Positions 1 to 8,601 of a stretch of 64,000 bases of DNA are shown here, piece by piece. A program made the translations under genes and the position numbers. The stretch is from NCBI RefSeq assembly GCF_900102465.1, contig NZ_FNBW01000010.1, positions 1 to 64,000 on the forward strand, written 5' to 3'. This DNA is from Thalassobaculum litoreum DSM 18839 (GTDB taxonomy: Bacteria; Pseudomonadota; Alphaproteobacteria; Thalassobaculales; Thalassobaculaceae). The notes beneath the pieces were generated by a model, which saw nothing but the letters and a program-made list of their open reading frames with translations, was not told the DNA's origin and did not search any database. The stretch's first letter is position 1. Each line of letters starts with the position of its first letter.

Positions 1-165
1 CCCGTCAGCGTGTCGTTGCCGTCGCCGCCGGTAACCGTATCGCCGCCGTCGCCGCCCGTCAGCGTGTCGTTGCCGTCGCCGCCCGTCAGCGTGTCACTGC
101 CGTCCCCACCGGTGACGGTGTCATTGCCGTCACCGCCAGTCAGAGTATCCCCACCCGGGGTGGTG
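1..165 (-). repeat. Tandem 27-nt RTX-coding repeat, near-identical units
   Basis: Successive 27-bp units encode GGDGNDTLT-type nonapeptides on the minus strand. The copies are nearly identical at the DNA level, which suggests recent unit duplication. The array continues beyond the left edge of the window. Confidence 0.85.
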
Positions 166-3100
166 TCCTCTGCCGTTTCGGTGGGTTCGGTGTTCGCACT
201 GAAGCGGAGTTGGGTATAGGGCGCGCCGCTCTCGTCGGTGCCGGTCGAGATCTCCGCAACCTCGAAGCCGCCAATCGCCTGGAAGCTGAAATCGGCAACC
301 CCGTCGCCGTCGGTATCGACATTCACGGTGGTGCGGTCGTCGGCACCGATGGTTCGCGTGACGGTCAGAGCATCGGCATTCAGGGCCGACCCGTTGATCC
401 GCACCGCATCGACCTGCTCCAGATCGAGAATGACGTCCCCATCATCGACCACGAAGGTGTCGGCACCGGCGCCACCCGTCATCCGGTCGGCCTCGGCACC
501 GCCGTCGATCACGTCGTCGCCGGCCCCACCCGACATCTCGTCGCGCCCGGCGCCGCCTGACAGCGTGTCGCTGCCGTCGCCCGCGACGATCCGGTCGTCG
601 CCGGCTCCGCCGTCGATCACGTCGTCGCCGTCATTGCCTTCCAAGTAGTCGGTGCCGTCATTGCCGAACAGCGTGTCGCGACCGGCACCGCCAAAGACTG
701 AATCGCCGCCCTCGCCGCCGGACAGCAGGTCCTCGCCGTCGCCACCGACCAGAACGTCGCGATCGGCGCCGCCGGAAATCGTGTCGTCGCCCGCTCCGCC
801 CGACAGGTTGTCGCGGCCGGCGGCCCCGGTGATCAGGTCGTTGCCGTCACCACCGGACAGATTGTCGCCGGCGCTGCCGCCAGCGAGAGTCGTGCCGTTC
901 CAGCCAGCACCCGCGTCGCCCGCCAGGGAGTCGTCGCCGGAGCCGCCCTCGACCGTGTCGTTGCCGTCGCCGGACTGCACGGTGTCATTGCCGTCGCCAC
1001 CGACTACGGAATCGTCGCCGTCATTGCCGTCGATGACGTCGTCGCCGCTGCCGCCATCGACGGTGTCGTTACCGGCGCCGCCGTCCAGCGTGTCGTTGTC
1101 CGCGCCGCCATCGACCAGATCGTCGCCGTCGCCGCCGGAAAGGGAATCCGCGCCTGCGTCGCCTTCGACGGTGTCGTCGCCGGCCCCACCGGCCGCGGTG
1201 TCGTCGCCGGAGCCACCGGCCACGCTGTCATTGCCGTCGCCACCGGCCAGGCTGTCATTGCCGTCGCCGCCCGCAACCGTGTCGTCCCCGTCGCCGCCGC
1301 CGACCGTGTCGTCGCCTGCGCCGCCCTCGGCCAGATCGTTGCCGGAACCGCCGTCGACGCTGTCATCGCCGTCGCCGCCTGCGACCGTGTCGTCGCCCGC
1401 ACCGCCCTCGGCCGTGTCGTTACCGGCACCGCCGTCGACCACGTCGTTGCCCGAGCCGCCATCGACGCTGTCGTCGCCGTCATTGCCGGCCACCGTGTCG
1501 TCGCCGCTCCCGCCCTCGGCCGTATCGTTTCCGGCGCCGCCGTCGACCAGGTCGTTGCTTGCCCCGCCGTCCAGGCTGTCATCGCCGCCCCCGCCGGACA
1601 GGGTGTCCTCGCCCGAATTGCCGCTGACGACGTCGTTTCCGTCGCCGCCGTCCAGGCTGTCGTTGCCGATGCCGCCGGACAAGGTGTCCTCGCCCGACCC
1701 GCCCTCGGCGGTATCGTCGCCGTCGCCACCCAGGGCGATGTCGTCGTCCTCGCCGCCCAGCAGGCTGTCATTGCCGTCGCCGCCGGACAGGGTGTCGTCG
1801 CCCGCCTGGCCCGACAGGGTATCGTCGCCGCCGCCGCCGGAGACCACGTCGCCCGCCGACTTGGCCGAGATGTCGTCGTCGCCGTCGCCGGCCTCGATCG
1901 TGTCGTTCTCCGGCGTGCCGACCAGGGTGTCGGCGCCATCGGTGCCAAGCTCCGGCTCGAACGCCTCGAGGCTGATATCGACGCCGCCGGACCCGTTGTC
2001 GGTGACCGTCGGCGAGGTGAACAGGCCCTCCAGACGGATCGTGGAGTCGGGCGTCCCGTCGCCGTCGGTGTCGAGGCTGAGCGTGCTGCCGGTCTCGTCG
2101 CGGACCAGGGTGACGCCCAGTGTGTCGGCGCTGACCCCGGCGACCGAGATCACGTCCACGCCCGCCGCGAAGTCGCGGATCAGGTCGCCGTCGAGATCGT
2201 CCGCGGTCCCGGCGAAGGTGTCGGCGCCCGCGCCGCCGGCCAGACTGTCCGAACCGGCACCTCCGACGAGCGCATCGTCGCCGCCGTCGCCGTCGATGTC
2301 ATCGGCGCCGGCGCCGCCGGACAGCAGGTCGTCGCCGTCGCTGCCGCGCAGGGTGTCGGCTCCCTCGCCGCCGTCCAGCGTGTCGTTGCCGCCACCGCCC
2401 GACAGCAGATCGGCACCGTCATTACCCTGGATGCTGTCGTCGGCGGCCTCGCCCAGAAGCTCGTCGTCGCCGGCCCCGCCGGTCAGGGAATCGTCGCTCG
2501 GCCCGCCATACAGCGTGTCGTCGCCGTCGCCGCCGGCCAGGGCGTCCTCGCCCTCGTTGCCGGAGAGCAGATCGTTGTCGGCGCCGCCCGCGACCGTGTC
2601 GTTGCCGGCACCCCCGTCCAGGGTGTCGGCCCCTTCGCCGCCGGACAGCAGGTCGTTGCCGTCTCCGCCATCGACGGTATCCTCGCCGCCGCCGGCCAGG
2701 ACGGTGTCGTCGCCACCGGCGCCGGACAGCGTGTCAGCCGCGGCACCGCCGGTCAGCACGTCGTTGCCGTCGCCACCGGTGGCCAAGATCGGGCCCTGAT
2801 CGCGGATGGTGAAGTCGGTATAGGTGGAGCCGTCGGCCGCGGTCCGGGTGACCGCCTCGACGTCGTTGAAATCGCCCTCAAGGGTGAGGGTCAGGTCGGC
2901 ATTCCCGTCGCCGTCGGTATCGATCCGGATGCCTGTGGTGGTGCCGTCCTCGCTGCGCACCAGCTCGACCGCGTCCGCATCCAGCGACACGCCCTCGACC
3001 CGGACCACGTCGTCGTCGCCGAGATCGGCGATCACGTCGCCGTCGCCGGCCACGAAGACATCGCCACCAGCACCGCCGGTCAGGGTATCGGATCCGGCGC

Positions 3101-5432
3101 CACCGTCGAGACGGTCGCTGCCGGCCCCGCCGACCAGGACGTCGTTGCCGCCGTCGCCCTCCAGCGTGTCGTCGCCGCCACCGCCGTTGAGGGTGTCGTT
3201 GCCGCTGCCGCCTTCCAGGTAGTCGCGGCCGGAGCCGCCCTGGATCGAGTCGGCGCCCGCACCGCCATCGAGGCGGATGCCCGGACCGGACCAACTCACC
3301 GTGTCGTTGCCGGCGGTCACGCCGCTGGCGGCGGCGGAGACCTGGCCGCGGTCGAGCACGGAGCCGTCGGCGAACTCGATGTTCTCGATGGTCCGCAGGG
3401 TGTCGGTCCAATAGTCGATCTCGACCATGTCGGAGATCGAGTCCCAGCCGACGGCGTCCTCGGCCGCGGCGAGATAAAGCGTGGATCCGTTCAGCCAGAG
3501 GGTCACGTCCTCGGCGTTCAGGTCGCTCAGCTCCAGGGTATCGATGCCGCCATGGAGCAGCGTCGGCGTGCCAATATGACCGAGCGGGCTGCGGGTCTGG
3601 TACCAGTACTCGTCGATGATCCTGTCGCGGCCGTCGCCGGAGGCATACTGGTAGACATCGTCGCCGCCGCCGGCACGCAACAGGTCATTGCCCTCGCCCC
3701 CGACCAGGGTGTCGTCGCCCTCCGGCTCTGCGATGGCCGCGCCGCGGATGCCGCCGCTGCCCAGCAGCGTGTCCGCACCCGCACCGCCGGACAGCAGGTC
3801 GTTACCGTCGCCGCCGTCGATCGTGTCGTTGCCGTCGCCGCCCCGCGCCGTGTCGTTGCCGACACCGCCGCGGATCGAGTCGTTGTCCGCGCCGCCGTCG
3901 ACCACGTCATTGCCGCCGCCGCCGACCAGCAGGTCATTGCCGTCACCGCCGGAGACCGTGTCGTCCGCCGCCCCGGCCACCACCGTGTCGTTGCCGCCCG
4001 CCGCATCGACGCCCAGCGCTGTGTCGGTCCAGCTCAGGCTCTCGTCGGCCGAGGTGCCGTCGAGGTTGGCGGTGATATCCTCGACCGACAGCTCGCTGCC
4101 ATCGTCGAATTCCAGCGTCTCGATCCGGTAGTCGCTGTCGCGCCAGTTCTCGATGGTGATCTGGTCGGCCAGATCGCCGAGTTCATTGACCCCGTCGCGG
4201 ATGCCGATGACCAGGTCGTCGCCGATGATGTCGAACCACAGATCCTCGGCGCCGATGCCAGGACCGAAGACGATCCGGTCGGCGCCGCCGTCGGTCACAT
4301 AGGCGTTGTCGACATGGCCGAGCCCGTTCTCCGGGACGATCTTGTACTCGTCGACGATGGTGTCCTGGCCGTCGCCCAGGTTGAAGCTGTAGACGTCGTT
4401 GCCGCCGCCGCCGCGCAGCAGGTCGTCGCCGACCCCGCCGGACAGGTGATCGTGGCCGACCGCCTCGTTGGTGGTGCCGGCTTCGGCCGAGCCGTCGAGG
4501 GTGTCGTTGCCGATGCCGCCGACCAGAGTGTCGTCGCCGGTGCCGCCGAGCACGGAATCGTCGCCGTCGCCGCCATCGACCCGGTCGTTGCCGCCGCCGA
4601 CCGACACGGTGTCCTGGCCGGAGCCGCCGGCCACACTGTCGACGCCGGCACCGGTAACCACCGCGTCGTCGCCGTCGCCGCCATCGATCTGGTTGTCACC
4701 GCCCGCCGCGTTGACGACGTCGTTGCCCGCGCCGCCGCCGATCGTGTCCGCGGCGTCGGTGGCCGTGATGGTGTCGTCACCGCCGCCGGCATCGATGCCG
4801 AGGGCCGGCCCATCCCACGTCACCGTGTCCGACTGGCCCGAACCCTCCAGGTCGGTGACCAGACCGGACACATCGATCGTGGTGCCGTCCTCGAACTGGA
4901 TCTGCTCGATCGCCCGCAGGGGATTGTCGGCGTCGTTGAGGCGCAGCAGGTCGCTCAGACCGTAGAGATCGGTGTCGCCGTCGCGGATGCCGATGATCAG
5001 GTCGTCGCCGTCGAGGGAGACCCACAGGTCCTCATAGGTGATCCCCGCGCCGAACCGGATCGTGTCGGTACCGCCGTCGAGTTCGACAGGACTTCTGATC
5101 GACCCAAGGCTGATGCGCTCATGGAAGTAGTAGTAATCCTGGATCTCGTCGTAACCGTCGCCGCGGTTATAGAGATAGGTGTCGTTGCCGCCACCGCCGC
5201 GCAACGTGTCCGAGCCCGATCCGCCCGACAGCGTGTCGTCTCCGGTGGGCTGATTGAAATCGTTGATGTTACCGGCTGATCCGTCGATCAGATCGTCGCC
5301 GGCACCGCCCAACAGCAGGTCGTTCCCCTCCCGGCCGTCGAGAGAGTCGTTACCATCGCCTCCGAAGAGCGTGTCGTTGACGGCGCCGCCGAACAGCGTG
5401 TCGTCAGAATTAGTGCCGGTCAGATCGACCAT
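1..5432 (-). CDS. Giant RTX (hemolysin-type calcium-binding repeat) protein, 3' end outside the window
   Basis: At least 1810 codons read without a stop from ATG at 5432 to the left edge; the C-terminus is missing. The start has a G-rich GGGGGGAG Shine-Dalgarno stretch about 10 nt upstream and the product begins MVDLTGTNSDDTLFGG. It consists of blocks of RTX nonapeptides (GGxGxDxLx) separated by folded spacers. Three related spacers of about 130 residues lie near residues 77-211, 347-470 and 587-714 and share the pattern GDGxD-x-I-x-D, then IRFG-x-GI, DLW, GIRDG and IE-x-I-x-F-x-DG, like the haemolysin-type calcium-binding-protein related (HCBP) domain. Three other spacers near 790-880, 1077-1184 and 1654-1754 carry DTDGDG and end in RTX, like serralysin C-terminal modules. 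There is no Sec signal, so type I secretion via an unseen C-terminal signal is inferred; no T1SS genes are in the window. A calcium-stabilised surface or secreted structural protein is likely; its ligand is unknown. Confidence 0.93.
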   Translation of the reverse strand, partial: MVDLTGTNSDDTLFGGAVNDTLFGGDGNDSLDGREGNDLLLGGAGDDLIDGSAGNINDFNQPTGDDTLSGGSGSDTLRGGGGNDTYLYNRGDGYDEIQDYYYFHERISLGSIRSPVELDGGTDTIRFGAGITYEDLWVSLDGDDLIIGIRDGDTDLYGLSDLLRLNDADNPLRAIEQIQFEDGTTIDVSGLVTDLEGSGQSDTVTWDGPALGIDAGGGDDTITATDAADTIGGGAGNDVVNAAGGDNQIDGGDGDDAVVTGAGVDSVAGGSGQDTVSVGGGNDRVDGGDGDDSVLGGTGDDTLVGGIGNDTLDGSAEAGTTNEAVGHDHLSGGVGDDLLRGGGGNDVYSFNLGDGQDTIVDEYKIVPENGLGHVDNAYVTDGGADRIVFGPGIGAEDLWFDIIGDDLVIGIRDGVNELGDLADQITIENWRDSDYRIETLEFDDGSELSVEDITANLDGTSADESLSWTDTALGVDAAGGNDTVVAGAADDTVSGGDGNDLLVGGGGNDVVDGGADNDSIRGGVGNDTARGGDGNDTIDGGDGNDLLSGGAGADTLLGSGGIRGAAIAEPEGDDTLVGGEGNDLLRAGGGDDVYQYASGDGRDRIIDEYWYQTRSPLGHIGTPTLLHGGIDTLELSDLNAEDVTLWLNGSTLYLAAAEDAVGWDSISDMVEIDYWTDTLRTIENIEFADGSVLDRGQVSAAASGVTAGNDTVSWSGPGIRLDGGAGADSIQGGSGRDYLEGGSGNDTLNGGGGDDTLEGDGGNDVLVGGAGSDRLDGGAGSDTLTGGAGGDVFVAGDGDVIADLGDDDVVRVEGVSLDADAVELVRSEDGTTTGIRIDTDGDGNADLTLTLEGDFNDVEAVTRTAADGSTYTDFTIRDQGPILATGGDGNDVLTGGAAADTLSGAGGDDTVLAGGGEDTVDGGDGNDLLSGGEGADTLDGGAGNDTVAGGADNDLLSGNEGEDALAGGDGDDTLYGGPSDDSLTGGAGDDELLGEAADDSIQGNDGADLLSGGGGNDTLDGGEGADTLRGSDGDDLLSGGAGADDIDGDGGDDALVGGAGSDSLAGGAGADTFAGTADDLDGDLIRDFAAGVDVISVAGVSADTLGVTLVRDETGSTLSLDTDGDGTPDSTIRLEGLFTSPTVTDNGSGGVDISLEAFEPELGTDGADTLVGTPENDTIEAGDGDDDISAKSAGDVVSGGGGDDTLSGQAGDDTLSGGDGNDSLLGGEDDDIALGGDGDDTAEGGSGEDTLSGGIGNDSLDGGDGNDVVSGNSGEDTLSGGGGDDSLDGGASNDLVDGGAGNDTAEGGSGDDTVAGNDGDDSVDGGSGNDVVDGGAGNDTAEGGAGDDTVAGGDGDDSVDGGSGNDLAEGGAGDDTVGGGDGDDTVAGGDGNDSLAGGDGNDSVAGGSGDDTAAGGAGDDTVEGDAGADSLSGGDGDDLVDGGADNDTLDGGAGNDTVDGGSGDDVIDGNDGDDSVVGGDGNDTVQSGDGNDTVEGGSGDDSLAGDAGAGWNGTTLAGGSAGDNLSGGDGNDLITGAAGRDNLSGGAGDDTISGGADRDVLVGGDGEDLLSGGEGGDSVFGGAGRDTLFGNDGTDYLEGNDGDDVIDGGAGDDRIVAGDGSDTLSGGAGRDEMSGGAGDDVIDGGAEADRMTGGAGADTFVVDDGDVILDLEQVDAVRINGSALNADALTVTRTIGADDRTTVNVDTDGDGVADFSFQAIGGFEVAEISTGTDESGAPYTQLRFSANTEPTETAEDTTPGGDTLTGGDGNDTVTGGDGSDTLTGGDGNDTLTGGDGGDTVTGGDGNDTLT
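480..1870 (-). repeat. Long RTX nonapeptide array (central block)
   Basis: About 1.4 kb of 27-bp and 18-bp periodic sequence in the giant RTX gene, encoding roughly 460 residues of GGxGxDxLx-type repeats with almost no spacer. It is the longest uninterrupted array in the window. Units differ more from one another than those at 1-165. Confidence 0.85.
2200..2790 (-). repeat. RTX nonapeptide array
   Basis: Periodic GGxGxDxLx coding repeats of the giant RTX gene lying between two DTDGDG-containing spacer modules. Shorter arrays of the same kind lie at about 3060-3290, 3660-4010, 4390-4790 and 5205-5420. Confidence 0.8.
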
Positions 5433-5637
5433 GGGCAGGTTTCTCCCCCCTGGAGCGCGCAATCTATCCCCTCGACCTGCACATCGCAAATTTTATGCAA
5501 ATTCTGGCTACCTGAGAATTTCGCAAGAACTGTTGAAGGATTCTCCGACACTTGGCAGGACGCCGCCGACGGGGTAAATCCTGGGCCGCTGCGGGCCTGA
5601 TCGTCCCCAGCCGAATCGTGCGGAACCGGGGCCCCAG
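5433..5637. promoter_or_regulatory. Divergent promoter region of the RTX gene and gmhA, with a direct repeat
   Basis: The 205-nt gap between divergent genes is more AT-rich than its surroundings. It contains GCAAATT twice, at 5486-5492 and 5497-5503, start to start 11 nt, about one helical turn, with an inverted near-copy (AATTTCGC) at about 5518. This is a plausible operator. I could not assign sigma factor boxes with confidence. Confidence 0.4.
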
Positions 5638-6225
5638 ATGACCGCCAAGTCGTTGCTGGAAAAAGATTTCGAAGAACACGCGAGCGTAACGGGCTCAACC
5701 CGCGCGGCCGTCGAATCGGCCTTCGAAGAGTTGGTGGCCGCTTGCGCGTCATCCGTGTCCAATGGTGGAAAGTTGCTCTTTTTCGGCAACGGCGGCAGTG
5801 CCGCGGATGCCCAGCATCTGTCCACCGAGCTGGTCGTACGCTACGTCACGGACCGGGCAGCGATTGCCGCCCTGGCCCTGACGACGGACACATCCGCCCT
5901 GACGGCGGGTGCCAACGATATGGGGTACGACCGGGTCTTCGCCCGCCAGATCGAGGCGCTCGGACGCCCCGGGGACGTTGCCATCGGCCTCAGCACCTCG
6001 GGCAAGTCGCCGAACGTGCTGAAGGGGCTGGAGGAGGCAAAGGCGCGCGGCCTGATCGCCGTGGCCATGGTCGGCGCCAACCGGGAGCAGGTGGACCCGA
6101 TCGCCGATATCGTGGTGTCGGTACCGGCCCGGGCGGCGAACCGGATCCAGGAAATGCACATCCTGATCGGCCACGCGCTGTGCGGCACGCTGGAGCGCCG
6201 CCTCGGTCTGGTGGAAGAAGAATGA
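5638..6225 (+). CDS. gmhA: D-sedoheptulose-7-phosphate isomerase
   Basis: This 195-aa SIS-domain enzyme converts sedoheptulose 7-phosphate to D-glycero-D-manno-heptose 7-phosphate, the first step of ADP-heptose synthesis for the lipopolysaccharide inner core. GNGGSAADAQH (50-60) and STSGKS (119-124) are the sugar-phosphate binding loops. H60, E64, Q171 and H179 fit the positions of the family's zinc and catalytic residues. Length is normal. Its TGA overlaps the ATG of hldE (ATGA), so the two are translationally coupled and work in consecutive steps. It is divergent from the giant RTX gene. Cytoplasmic. Confidence 0.93.
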   Translation: MTAKSLLEKDFEEHASVTGSTRAAVESAFEELVAACASSVSNGGKLLFFGNGGSAADAQHLSTELVVRYVTDRAAIAALALTTDTSALTAGANDMGYDRVFARQIEALGRPGDVAIGLSTSGKSPNVLKGLEEAKARGLIAVAMVGANREQVDPIADIVVSVPARAANRIQEMHILIGHALCGTLERRLGLVEEE

Positions 6226-7691
6226 CCGACGAGTCCGAACTCGCCTCCCTCGTCGAGGACCTCGCCGGCATCCGCGTGCTCGCGGTCGGCGACCTGATGC
6301 TCGACCGTTTCGTCTACGGCGCGGTCGACCGGATCTCGCCGGAGGCCCCCGTCCCCGTCCTTCGGATCGAGCGCGAGACCGTGATGCTGGGCGGCGTGGG
6401 CAACGTGGCGCGCAACCTGCGGGCGCTCGGCGCGACCGTCTGCCTCGTCGCCGTGATGGGACGCGACCAGGAAGCCCGCGACATCAAGGGCCTGCTGCGC
6501 GACGACCTGGAGATCGAAAGCCATCTGATCGAGGACGAGGCGCGGCCGACCACGATCAAGACCCGCTACATCGCCGGCAGCCAGCAGATGATGCGCGCCG
6601 ACCGCGAGCGGATCGTGCCGGTCTCCGCCAACCTGGAGGAGGAGATCGTCGCCCGCGCGGTCGCCGATCTGGCCCAGGCCAAGGCGATGGTGCTGTCGGA
6701 CTACGGCAAGGGCGTTCTGACCGAGCCGGTGCTGCGGCGGCTGATCGAGGCCGCGGCCGAGCGCGGCGTGCCGGTGATCGTCGACCCCAAGGGAAGCGAC
6801 TATGCCCGCTATGCCGGCGCCACCCTGGTGACGCCGAACCGCCGCGAACTGGCCGAGGCGACCGGCGGCATGGCGGACGGCGATGCTGGGATCGTCGAGA
6901 CCGCCACCGCCCTGATCGAGGCGTCCGGCGTGAACGGCGTGCTGGTCACCCGCAGCCAGGACGGCATGTCCCTGGTGCGCGGCGGCGGGGTGGAACCGCT
7001 GCATCTCTCGGCAACCGCGCGGGAGGTCTATGACGTCTCCGGCGCCGGCGACACGGTGGTGGCGACCCTGGCGGCCGCGCTGGGTGCGGGGATCGCGGTG
7101 GAAGACGCCTGTCGGCTGGCGAATGTGGCGGCCGGAATCGTCGTCGCCAAGATGGGCACGGCGACCGCGGCGGCGAACGAGATGGCCGCAACCCTGCGCC
7201 AGCGCGAGCTGGATGTGGGCGAGTCCAAGACCCATACCCTGGAGGAGGCCCGCTCCCTGGCGCAGTCGTGGCGCCGTCAGGGCCTGAAGGTCGGCTTCAC
7301 CAACGGCGTGTTCGACCTGCTGCACCCCGGTCACGTATCGCTGTTGCGACAGGCGCGCGCGGCCTGCGACCGGCTGGTGGTCGGGCTGAACAGCGATGCC
7401 TCGGTGAAGCGGCTTAAGGGGGAGTCCCGGCCGATCCAGAACGACGCCTCGCGCGCCCTGGTCCTGGGTTCGCTCGCCTCCGTGGATGCGGTCGTGATTT
7501 TCCCCGACGACACGCCGCTGGCGGTGATCGAGACCCTGCGGCCGGACGTTCTGGTGAAAGGAGCCGACTACACCGTGGCAACCGTGGTCGGCGCCGATGT
7601 GGTGCAGTCCTATGGCGGCCGGGTGATGCTGGCGTCGCTCGAGGACGGTCACAGCACGACCGCGACGGTCGCCCGGATTTCCAAGAAGTAA
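6222..7691 (+). CDS. hldE: Bifunctional heptose-7-phosphate kinase / heptose-1-phosphate adenylyltransferase
   Basis: A 489-aa fusion of a PfkB/ribokinase-type kinase (about 1-325, with the GAGDT catalytic and anion-hole motif near 272) and a cytidylyltransferase-fold nucleotidyltransferase (NGVFDLLHPGH near 360, containing the HxGH signature). It phosphorylates heptose 7-phosphate at C1 and later adenylylates heptose 1-phosphate to ADP-heptose. The start chosen is the ATG overlapping the gmhA stop; a longer in-frame extension exists but would lie inside gmhA and has no homology. GmhB and HldD, needed for the other steps, are not in this window. The gene is followed by a G+C-rich hairpin at 7750. 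Confidence 0.95.
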   Translation: MTDESELASLVEDLAGIRVLAVGDLMLDRFVYGAVDRISPEAPVPVLRIERETVMLGGVGNVARNLRALGATVCLVAVMGRDQEARDIKGLLRDDLEIESHLIEDEARPTTIKTRYIAGSQQMMRADRERIVPVSANLEEEIVARAVADLAQAKAMVLSDYGKGVLTEPVLRRLIEAAAERGVPVIVDPKGSDYARYAGATLVTPNRRELAEATGGMADGDAGIVETATALIEASGVNGVLVTRSQDGMSLVRGGGVEPLHLSATAREVYDVSGAGDTVVATLAAALGAGIAVEDACRLANVAAGIVVAKMGTATAAANEMAATLRQRELDVGESKTHTLEEARSLAQSWRRQGLKVGFTNGVFDLLHPGHVSLLRQARAACDRLVVGLNSDASVKRLKGESRPIQNDASRALVLGSLASVDAVVIFPDDTPLAVIETLRPDVLVKGADYTVATVVGADVVQSYGGRVMLASLEDGHSTTATVARISKK

Positions 7692-7749
7692 GAGTACTTC
7701 TCCAGAAGCCAGGTTTCAGGCAGGCCCGCTCTCGGACCCGCGCAACCGC

Positions 7750-7783
7750 CCGGGGCAAGGCCATTGAACGGCCTGCGCCCCGG
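7750..7783 (+). terminator. Hairpin downstream of hldE
   Basis: CCGGGGC (7750-7756) and GGCC (7759-7762) pair with GGCC (7770-7773) and GCCCCGG (7777-7783), with a small internal bulge and a 7-nt loop, about 60 nt past the hldE stop. There is no clear T-run, so it may be a transcript-end stabiliser rather than a classical intrinsic terminator. Confidence 0.4.
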
Positions 7784-7799
7784 TCTCGGTTGGATACTG

Positions 7800-7818
7800 G
7801 TCCCGGACAGGCCGGGAC
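7800..7818 (-). terminator. Hairpin downstream of the 29-aa ORF
   Basis: Perfect GTCCCGG / CCGGGAC inverted repeat (7800-7806 and 7812-7818) with a 5-nt loop, starting 10 nt after the stop codon of the small minus-strand ORF. There is no U-run. Its position suits the 3' end of that transcript. Confidence 0.4.
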
Positions 7819-7827
7819 ATCGGGCCC

Positions 7828-7917
7828 TTAGAGGGCGCCGGCGACCGCGGTCAGGGCGATCAGAGCCCAACCCATGCTGTAAGCGATCACGGTCTTCGCG
7901 ACATCGATATTGGCCAT
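7828..7917 (-). CDS. 29-aa single-span membrane peptide
   Basis: The product starts MANIDVAKTVIAYSMGWALI and continues as a hydrophobic, alanine-rich helix ending GAL. A strong Shine-Dalgarno GTGGAGG lies 6 nt before the ATG, and the ORF is bracketed by a hairpin on its 3' side and an AT-rich region with an inverted repeat on its 5' side. The sequence predicts one transmembrane helix with a short N-terminal tail. It is too short for usual gene callers and I do not recognise a family. The function is unknown; small peptides of this form often modulate a membrane complex, which is inference only. Confidence 0.6.
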   Translation of the reverse strand: MANIDVAKTVIAYSMGWALIALTAVAGAL

Positions 7918-7984
7918 GTCTGCCTCCACGTTCGGCGGCGGATCATCCCGTCGCCTTCTGCAGTGCAACATAGGGCGGAATAAC

Positions 7985-8001
7985 GGTCAGGATAACTGAC
8001 C
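7985..8001. promoter_or_regulatory. Inverted repeat upstream of the 29-aa ORF
   Basis: GGTCAG-GATAA-CTGACC, a perfect 6-bp inverted repeat with a 5-nt spacer, 68 nt upstream of the small minus-strand ORF. It sits at the edge of an unusually AT-rich stretch (about 7976-8085). It could be an operator; no regulator is evident nearby. Confidence 0.35.
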
Positions 8002-8139
8002 AAAATGGCAGCGAATTAGTCGTGAAATAGAACCAATAATCGGTCGATTAATTCAAATATTGATCATTTATATTTTCAATAAGCCCGGCCTGACGCAGCT
8101 TTTCGCACCTGCAGCGCGACAGAACTGTCCGCCCCCCTC

Positions 8140-8601
8140 TTAGAGCCGGGGGTCCTCCAGGCCGCGCAGGCGGCGAGCGGCGGTTGCGGCAAAGCGCAGG
8201 GTGATCGCCTTGCGCCGGGCGGCGGCCAGCCGCACCACCGGGGCCTCGCGCAGGATTTCGGCGCCCCAGGCGTCGGCGACGATCAGGCCGCAGGTGTCGG
8301 GATCGGGCAGGCGCTCGAGCGGGAAGTCGGGCGAGACCGCGAAGAAGAACCGGTCGCAGAACGGCCCGTAATCCACCCATTTGCGGTCCGCGGCGAAATC
8401 GGGGATGCCGGATTTCACCTCCACGATCGTCACCGTGCCGTCCGGAGCCAGGGCGACGATATCCGCCCGCCGGCCGTTGGCCAGCCGCAGCTCGGTGACC
8501 ACCGCATGCCCCAGATCCTCGAACAGCCGCGCCGCGCCGCGGGTGACGGCCCGGGTGATCGCGGCAGCCCCGTCCGTCTCCGGCCAGGGCGCCTGCGTCA
8601 C
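8140..8601 (-). CDS. mmcB: MmcB-family DNA repair protein
   Basis: This 153-aa protein resembles the MmcB family (PF06319-type), small alphaproteobacterial proteins with a restriction-endonuclease-like core and a role in the DNA-damage response. Core motifs include a conserved acidic stretch (RRADIVAL), then IVEVKSG and VDYGPFCDRFFFA. The D-(x)n-E-x-K arrangement (ADIVAL...EVKSG) fits a PD-(D/E)xK nuclease fold. The start is GTG, which overlaps the TGA of the upstream pentapeptide-repeat gene (GTGA), so the two are co-transcribed and coupled. Confidence 0.78.
   Translation of the reverse strand: MTQAPWPETDGAAAITRAVTRGAARLFEDLGHAVVTELRLANGRRADIVALAPDGTVTIVEVKSGIPDFAADRKWVDYGPFCDRFFFAVSPDFPLERLPDPDTCGLIVADAWGAEILREAPVVRLAAARRKAITLRFAATAARRLRGLEDPRL

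Noticed and set aside
1-165. Regular repeats as a CRISPR array
   Set aside because: Units are contiguous coding repeats without unique spacers.
652-2799. 715-aa plus-strand Ser/Pro-rich ORF
   Set aside because: Antisense shadow of RTX repeats; low-complexity, no domains; real frame is on the minus strand.
3552-5279. 575-aa plus-strand ORF rich in Val/Ala/Asp
   Set aside because: Shadow of the RTX gene in another frame.
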